In this document: piece by piece, positions 60,099 to 64,000 of the stretch
Layout: every line of letters begins with the position of its first letter
Numbering within the stretch: the stretch's first letter is position 1
From: Hyphomicrobium sp.
Lineage (GTDB): Bacteria > Pseudomonadota > Alphaproteobacteria > Rhizobiales > Hyphomicrobiaceae
Assembly (NCBI GenBank): GCA_016716675.1
Contig: JADJVG010000001.1
Coordinates: 1 to 64,000, forward strand
Direction: 5' to 3'
Length of the DNA stretch: 64,000 nucleotides
Notes under the pieces: model-generated
The model's input: the letters and a program-made list of their open reading frames with translations, nothing else
What the model was told of the DNA's origin: nothing
The model's database searches: none
Program-made: the position numbers and the translations under genes

Positions 60099-60674
60099 CT
60101 AGCTCGCAACCTTTTCGACTTGCCCGAATTCGAGCTCGACGGGCGTCGGCCGGCCGAAAATCGACACGGCGACCTTGACGCGCGAACGCTCCTCGTCGAC
60201 CTCTTCAACCACGCCGGTGAACGACGCGAACGGTCCGTCCGCGACCTTGACGTTTTCGCCCACTTCGAACGTGATCGTGGGCTTGGGACGCTCGACACCT
60301 TCCGTGACTTGCTGAAGGATACGCATCGCCTCGGCTTCCGGGATCGGCATCGGCTTATTGTCTGCGCCGAGGAAGCCCGTCACCTTGGGCGTATTCTTGA
60401 TCATGACGAACGCGGCGTCCGTCATCTTCATTTTGACGAGCACATAGCCCGGCAAAAATTTGCGCTCTGTCGGAATTTTGCGACCGCGCTTGACCTCAAC
60501 GACCTCTTCGGTCGGCACCACGATGTCCTCGAACAGATGTTCGAGCCCGCCCGCCTTGGCGCGCTCACGGATTGCATCCGCGACCTTGCGCTCAAAGTTT
60601 GTGTAGGCGTGGACGATGTACCAGCGTGTTCCGGCAACCGTTTGCTTATCTTCGCGTGTCTGCGCGACAGTCAT
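60099..60674 (-). CDS. nusG: Transcription antitermination factor NusG
   Basis: 191 residues. NGN domain (RWYIVHAYTNFERKVADAI, FLPGYVLVKM) and C-terminal KOW domain (GENVKVADGPFASFTGVVEE). It bridges RNA polymerase with Rho or ribosomal S10. It lies between secE and rplK, the conserved order. The 190-base spacer to rplK probably carries the L11 leader. Intact. Confidence 0.97.
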   Translation of the reverse strand: MTVAQTREDKQTVAGTRWYIVHAYTNFERKVADAIRERAKAGGLEHLFEDIVVPTEEVVEVKRGRKIPTERKFLPGYVLVKMKMTDAAFVMIKNTPKVTGFLGADNKPMPIPEAEAMRILQQVTEGVERPKPTITFEVGENVKVADGPFASFTGVVEEVDEERSRVKVAVSIFGRPTPVELEFGQVEKVAS

Positions 60675-60717
60675 TCTTATAGGCCCTCTTGCGCTACTGC
60701 CTCAGTGAAAACCGGCA

Positions 60718-60915
60718 TTAACTGCCCAAACCGAGTACAATGCGCATCACGTAGCTGAGCGCCTGATCAACCGCCAAAAAGAAAAGAGAGGCCAGCGCGA
60801 CCATGATGAGAACCATCAGTGTCGTGATCCAAACCTCTTTCCACGTCGGCCAGGTGACTTTGGCAACTTCATGCCGGACTTCCTGCATAAACGTGATTGG
60901 ATTGAGTTTCGCCAT
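60718..60915 (-). CDS. secE: Preprotein translocase subunit SecE
   Basis: 65 residues, the short single-span form. I start at MAKLNPITFMQEVRHEV (GGAAAG eight bases upstream); two earlier ATGs are in frame. VRHEVAKVTWPTWKEVW amphipathic helix and one membrane segment (about 35-57). Clamp of the SecYEG channel. Intact. Confidence 0.95.
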   Translation of the reverse strand: MAKLNPITFMQEVRHEVAKVTWPTWKEVWITTLMVLIMVALASLFFLAVDQALSYVMRIVLGLGS

Positions 60916-61020
60916 TAATCTGCTTTCCGCGCGCATATGCGACAACCTGCCGCAACCCGCCCCACGGGGATACCCGGGGCCGGTCGGCAGGTCAAACCAG
61001 AACGAGGCGCCACTATAAAA

Positions 61021-61096
61021 TGGCAGGGGCGGCAGGTCTCGAACCTGCGACCTTCGGTTTTGGAGACCGACGCTCTACCAATTGAGCTACACCCCT
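61021..61096 (-). tRNA. tRNA-Trp (anticodon CCA)
   Basis: 76 bases including an encoded 3' CCA. Acceptor AGGGGTG pairs with CGCCCCT, discriminator G. The D arm, anticodon loop around CCA and T arm (CAGGTTCGAGACCTG) all fold. The position just upstream of secE-nusG is widely conserved. Confidence 0.97.
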
Positions 61097-61224
61097 TCAA
61101 CACGCCTTGAGCATAACGCCCAAAGCCACGCTGCCTCATCCGGGGCCCGTCTGCATAGACCATGTTGCGAGGCTTGTCAGCCCGTTGCGTAACGGTTTTT
61201 TTAACCGAAACGCCGCGGCTGCCA

Positions 61225-61608
61225 TCAGCGCTGCGCGCCCGGCACCGATTGACCCCACGGGTTGCCGCCACCAGCCGCCATATCGGGACCAATCGGCTCG
61301 ACCACGACGGCTGTCCCGTAGGCCAGCACTTCCGTCACCGCAGCCGCGATTTCGTTGGCATCGTAGCGCATGCCAATCACCGCGTTGGCACCCATTTCCT
61401 GGGCGTGCGCGATCAAGAGGTTGAACGCTTCCTGGCGCGTTTGCTCGGCAAGCTTGGTATAAACGGTGATGTTGCCGCCAAAAAAGATCTGAATGGCGGC
61501 CCCCAGATTGCCGACGACGGAACGGGACCGGACTGTCAATCCGCGCACGAGCCCGAGGTGGCGGACGATGCGGTAGCCTTCGAGTTCATTGGTCGTGACG
61601 ACGAGCAT
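61225..61608 (-). CDS. YbjQ family (DUF74) protein
   Basis: 127 residues from MLVVTTNELEGYRI with GGAGGT about eight bases upstream. GANAVIGMRYDANEI and the LGLVRGLTVRSRSVVGN block match the YbjQ family, which forms pentamers and has been called heavy-metal binding without strong proof. It has a short Gly/Pro/Gln tail. Confidence 0.88.
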   Translation of the reverse strand: MLVVTTNELEGYRIVRHLGLVRGLTVRSRSVVGNLGAAIQIFFGGNITVYTKLAEQTRQEAFNLLIAHAQEMGANAVIGMRYDANEIAAAVTEVLAYGTAVVVEPIGPDMAAGGGNPWGQSVPGAQR

Positions 61609-61743
61609 GAGACAAGACCTCCAGGCGCGGGATTGCGGCATGCATCTCTAGCGCGGCCGTTGCCAGCGGGCGACACGAAACTATGCTGCAACGTCAAAGT
61701 GGAGGTGAAATCACCGTCGGGCCGCACCAACGTCGTGGCGGAA

Positions 61744-61817
61744 TGGAGCGGATGATGGGAATCGAACCCACGTATGAAGCTTGGAAGGCTTCCGTTCTAC
61801 CATTGAACTACATCCGC
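61744..61817 (-). tRNA. tRNA-Gly (anticodon UCC)
   Basis: 74 bases with encoded CCA. Acceptor GCGGATG pairs with CATCCGC, discriminator U as usual for bacterial tRNA-Gly. Anticodon stem GAAGC/GCTTC encloses CTTCCAA, so the anticodon is TCC. T loop GGGTTCGATTCCC. Confidence 0.96.
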
Positions 61818-62453
61818 GCAGGAGCGGTTCTTATGTATTTCGAGGGTTTCGACAACAGGAAAAATCGGTGCGCCCCCTGAGTGCGTCGTTTGGCTTGAAA
61901 GTTGGCGGAACGCCATTCCATACCGCACAGCCGAACCTGCAGCCACTGGCCGCCACCGATCGGACCTGACGCCTCGAACCCGGGGCGCCTCCAAACACTG
62001 CGTTCCGCTTCCCCGGTCGGCGCTGCTGCGGATTTCTGTGGATGACGCAAACGGTCTTTTGTTGCGCGTCCCTCTGCCCAACGCGCAGCGAAGCGCCACC
62101 ATTCGGTGGTGCGCCCACGCCCACACTGCAAAATTGTCGTCTTTTCAAGCAGAAAACCCAACTTGATCAGTGGGAGGAAGACAGCTTCCCGACGCGCTGA
62201 TGAGCTTTATGATTGGTGTCTTGGCCCAACAACACAGTGACACCTTATCCCCGCAATTCCGCGACGGCGCCGGCATCGTCCCCTATCGTTTAAGGTAATC
62301 GGGCGAATCGCTGCAAATAGAAGCACTTCAGCGGTTGAGAAGCCGGGGAGCCTGATGACTCGTCAAAGGGCTCGACCTTGCTTCTGCTTTGAACGAAACG
62401 AGCCTCGAACTTTTCCATGACGTCCGGCGCTGCCAGCTTTCAGAGAGCCAAAG
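61818..62453. other. 636-base region without a recognisable gene
   Basis: Several overlapping open frames exist on the minus strand between 61.8 and 62.2 kb, but none has a ribosome site, a family pattern or natural composition. I see no tRNA, repeat or clear terminator. The last 150 bases must hold the bactofilin promoter. Confidence 0.5.
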
Positions 62454-63002
62454 ATGTATCAATCAAAAAAATCTGACAGCGTTGCGGGTCAATCCTCGTC
62501 TCCCGCTGAACCGGCAACCGTGATTACCAACGCTCAGCCCTTCACTGAAAATGCCGCCGCCGATGCATCCGAATTCTCGATCATCAATGCATGGCTGACA
62601 ATGCGCGGCGACCTGGAGAGCGACGGCGACATCCTCGTGAAGGGGCGCGTTCACGGTAACATCATCTGCAAACTTTTGGTGATCGACACCGAAGCCGTGG
62701 TCGAAGGCACCATCAAGGCTCACGAGGTCATCATTCGCGGCACGACGCGCGGATTGATCCAGGCGCACCGGGTCAGTGTCGAAAAAACCGCCCGCGTTGA
62801 TAGCGAGGTTTATCAGGACGCCATCGCAATTGAAGAGGGAGCCCGCTTCAAAGGCGCGCTCGGCACATTGGAAGACTACGTTACGGCGACCGCAACTGCC
62901 GTCGTTCCCGAACCAGTCGAACGCGCGGTGACGGCTTCGCTCTATCACCTGCTCGACCAAGCCCGCAGTGCCCAGCAAACGCCAATGCCGGTGGCGCGCT
63001 AG
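62454..63002 (+). CDS. Bactofilin (polymer-forming cytoskeletal protein)
   Basis: 182 residues. The central beta-helix (about 47-140) shows the repeating short strands of the family: WLTMRGDLESDGDILVKGRV, GNIICKLLVIDTEAVVEGTI, KAHEVIIRGTTRGLIQA. Disordered Ser/Ala ends flank it. Bactofilins self-assemble without nucleotide and guide local wall growth. It is convergent with mfd, 60 bases apart. Confidence 0.93.
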   Translation: MYQSKKSDSVAGQSSSPAEPATVITNAQPFTENAAADASEFSIINAWLTMRGDLESDGDILVKGRVHGNIICKLLVIDTEAVVEGTIKAHEVIIRGTTRGLIQAHRVSVEKTARVDSEVYQDAIAIEEGARFKGALGTLEDYVTATATAVVPEPVERAVTASLYHLLDQARSAQQTPMPVAR

Positions 63003-63062
63003 TATCCCTAGAATCTCTCGTAACGCATGCCAGCGTGATGCTGCCTGCTTCAGCGCGCCCGC

Positions 63063-64000
63063 TTATGCGGCCTTGCGCGCCGCTTTCGCGAGGTCGGCGA
63101 ACTGCTGCACGAGGGCGCGCACACCTTTGAGCCGCTTCTCCGGCAAGTCCCAATCGCCACGATAGACCAGCCGCTGATCGGGCTGCACTTTGAGCATACC
63201 GCGTGACGCTTGGACTAGCGCGATTAACCCCTCTGGGTTCGCAAAGGTGTTGCGATACAGGGTGATCACGCCGCCCTTCGAACCCGCATCGACCTTGGCG
63301 ATGCCCGCCGTCCGGCACAGGCCCTTGATCTCCATCACGTCGAGGAGATGCTGCACTTCCGCCGGCATCTCGCCGAAGCGATCGACCAACTCGGCCGCAA
63401 ACGCATCGATCTCCGACCGCGTCTCCAGCGTCGATAAACGCCGGTAGAGCCCAAGCCGCAATTGAAGATCGGTAACGTAGGCTTCCGGGATCATGATTGA
63501 GGTGCCGAGCTGGATTTCCGGGCTCCACTTGTCGGCGGCCTCGAGATCACCACCCTTCATGGCCGCAACCGCTTCTTCCAGCATCGACTGATAGAGTTCG
63601 AAGCCAACTTCGCGGATATGCCCTGACTGCTCCTCGCCGAGCAGATTGCCGCCGCCACGAATATCGAGATCGTGGGACGCGAGCGAGAACCCGGCGCCGA
63701 GCGTGTCGAGCGAATGCAGAACTTTGAGGCGCTTTTCCGCGCCTTCCGTCAGCTTTTGCCCAGCAGGCGTCGTGAAGTAGGCATACGCGCGCGTCTTCGA
63801 GCGGCCGACACGGCCACGCAACTGATAGAGCTGGGCGAGACCGAACATATCGGCGCGATGCACGATCAACGTGTTGGCGTTGGGAACGTCGAGGCCCGAT
63901 TCCACGATCGCGGTAGATAGCAGAATGTCGTATTTGCCTCCGTAAAACGCCGTCATCACGTCTTCGAGTTCGGTCGGCGTCATCTGGCCCGTGGCGCGCG
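63063..64000 (-). CDS. mfd: Transcription-repair coupling factor, C-terminal part
   Basis: About 311 residues, cut by the window edge; the frame continues to the last base. It begins within the translocase (GKYDILLSTAIVESGLDVPN, QLRGRVGRSKTRAYAYF are motifs of RecG-like helicases) and includes the C-terminal autoinhibitory domain (QLRLGLYRRLSTLE, LVDRFGEMPAEVQHLLD). Mfd removes stalled RNA polymerase and recruits UvrA. Confidence 0.95.
   Translation of the reverse strand, partial: RATGQMTPTELEDVMTAFYGGKYDILLSTAIVESGLDVPNANTLIVHRADMFGLAQLYQLRGRVGRSKTRAYAYFTTPAGQKLTEGAEKRLKVLHSLDTLGAGFSLASHDLDIRGGGNLLGEEQSGHIREVGFELYQSMLEEAVAAMKGGDLEAADKWSPEIQLGTSIMIPEAYVTDLQLRLGLYRRLSTLETRSEIDAFAAELVDRFGEMPAEVQHLLDVMEIKGLCRTAGIAKVDAGSKGGVITLYRNTFANPEGLIALVQASRGMLKVQPDQRLVYRGDWDLPEKRLKGVRALVQQFADLAKAARKAA

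Noticed and set aside
61808..62161. 117-codon open frame on the minus strand between tRNA-Gly and the bactofilin
   Set aside because: It overlaps the tRNA-Gly end, lacks a ribosome site, and has two other frames open over the same bases. Its composition looks random.

Overview
The window is a chromosomal segment of an alphaproteobacterium, most likely of the order Hyphomicrobiales (Rhizobiales). I base this on the gene order carA / yqeY / dnaG / rpoD, a primase whose CHC2 zinc ligands are mostly lost (a state I recall from Bradyrhizobium-type primases), an IalB-family secreted protein, a short LID-less adenylate kinase, and the alphaproteobacterial order of the long ribosomal cluster. One 60-base stretch inside rpoD counts to about 63% G+C. 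I cannot name the genus.

Region 1 (1-28.3 kb) is a mix of housekeeping and envelope genes. It holds ettA, a DUF1003 membrane protein, a CPBP membrane protein next to an ELM1-family gene, an Lrp/AsnC regulator, greA, carB and carA separated by secreted proteins (two of them tandem paralogues) and a ChaN-family protein, then yqeY, dnaG and rpoD. After the rpoD terminator comes a short AT-rich islet with one Xre-like gene. It is followed by small secreted proteins, a cupin protein, a second GreA/GreB-like protein, IalB, a YejA-like peptide-binding protein, an AMP-forming acyl-CoA ligase and a TPR protein.

Region 2 (28.5-61.1 kb) is the merged alpha-spc-S10-str-rpoBC-rplKAJL-nusG-secE supercluster, all on the minus strand. 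In transcription order it reads tRNA-Trp, secE, nusG, rplK, rplA, rplJ, rplL, rpoB, rpoC, rpsL, rpsG, fusA, tuf, the S10 and spc genes, secY, adk, rpsM, rpsK, rpoA, rplQ. It encodes 30 ribosomal proteins, the alpha, beta and beta' subunits of RNA polymerase, NusG, SecE, SecY, EF-G and EF-Tu. Hairpin-rich spacers precede rplJ, rpoB, rpoA and rplQ.

Region 3 (61.2-64 kb) holds a YbjQ-family gene, tRNA-Gly(UCC), a 636-base stretch with no convincing gene, a bactofilin, and the C-terminal part of mfd cut by the window edge.

The strongest unusual signal is technical. Between about 35.9 and 55.2 kb I find roughly twenty single-base frame changes in indispensable genes (rplF, rplP, rpsQ, rpsS, rplB, rplD, rplC, fusA, rpsL, rpoC, rpoB). 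Removing each one restores a family-typical protein, in several cases to exactly the usual length. These look like consensus or assembly indels, many of them lost bases in short G or C runs, and not pseudogenes. They also create two false in-frame fusions (S17-L14 and S19-L22). Two more frame breaks lie outside the cluster, in the DUF1003 gene and the acyl-CoA ligase. Genuine biological oddities are an EF-Tu with a rewritten switch I loop, Lys/Ala- or Arg/Gly-rich tails on L5, L15, L22 and S3, the orphan Xre-like islet, the tandem secreted paralogues, and a GreA/B-like protein without the usual acidic tip. I see no CRISPR array, insertion sequence, prophage module or defence system.
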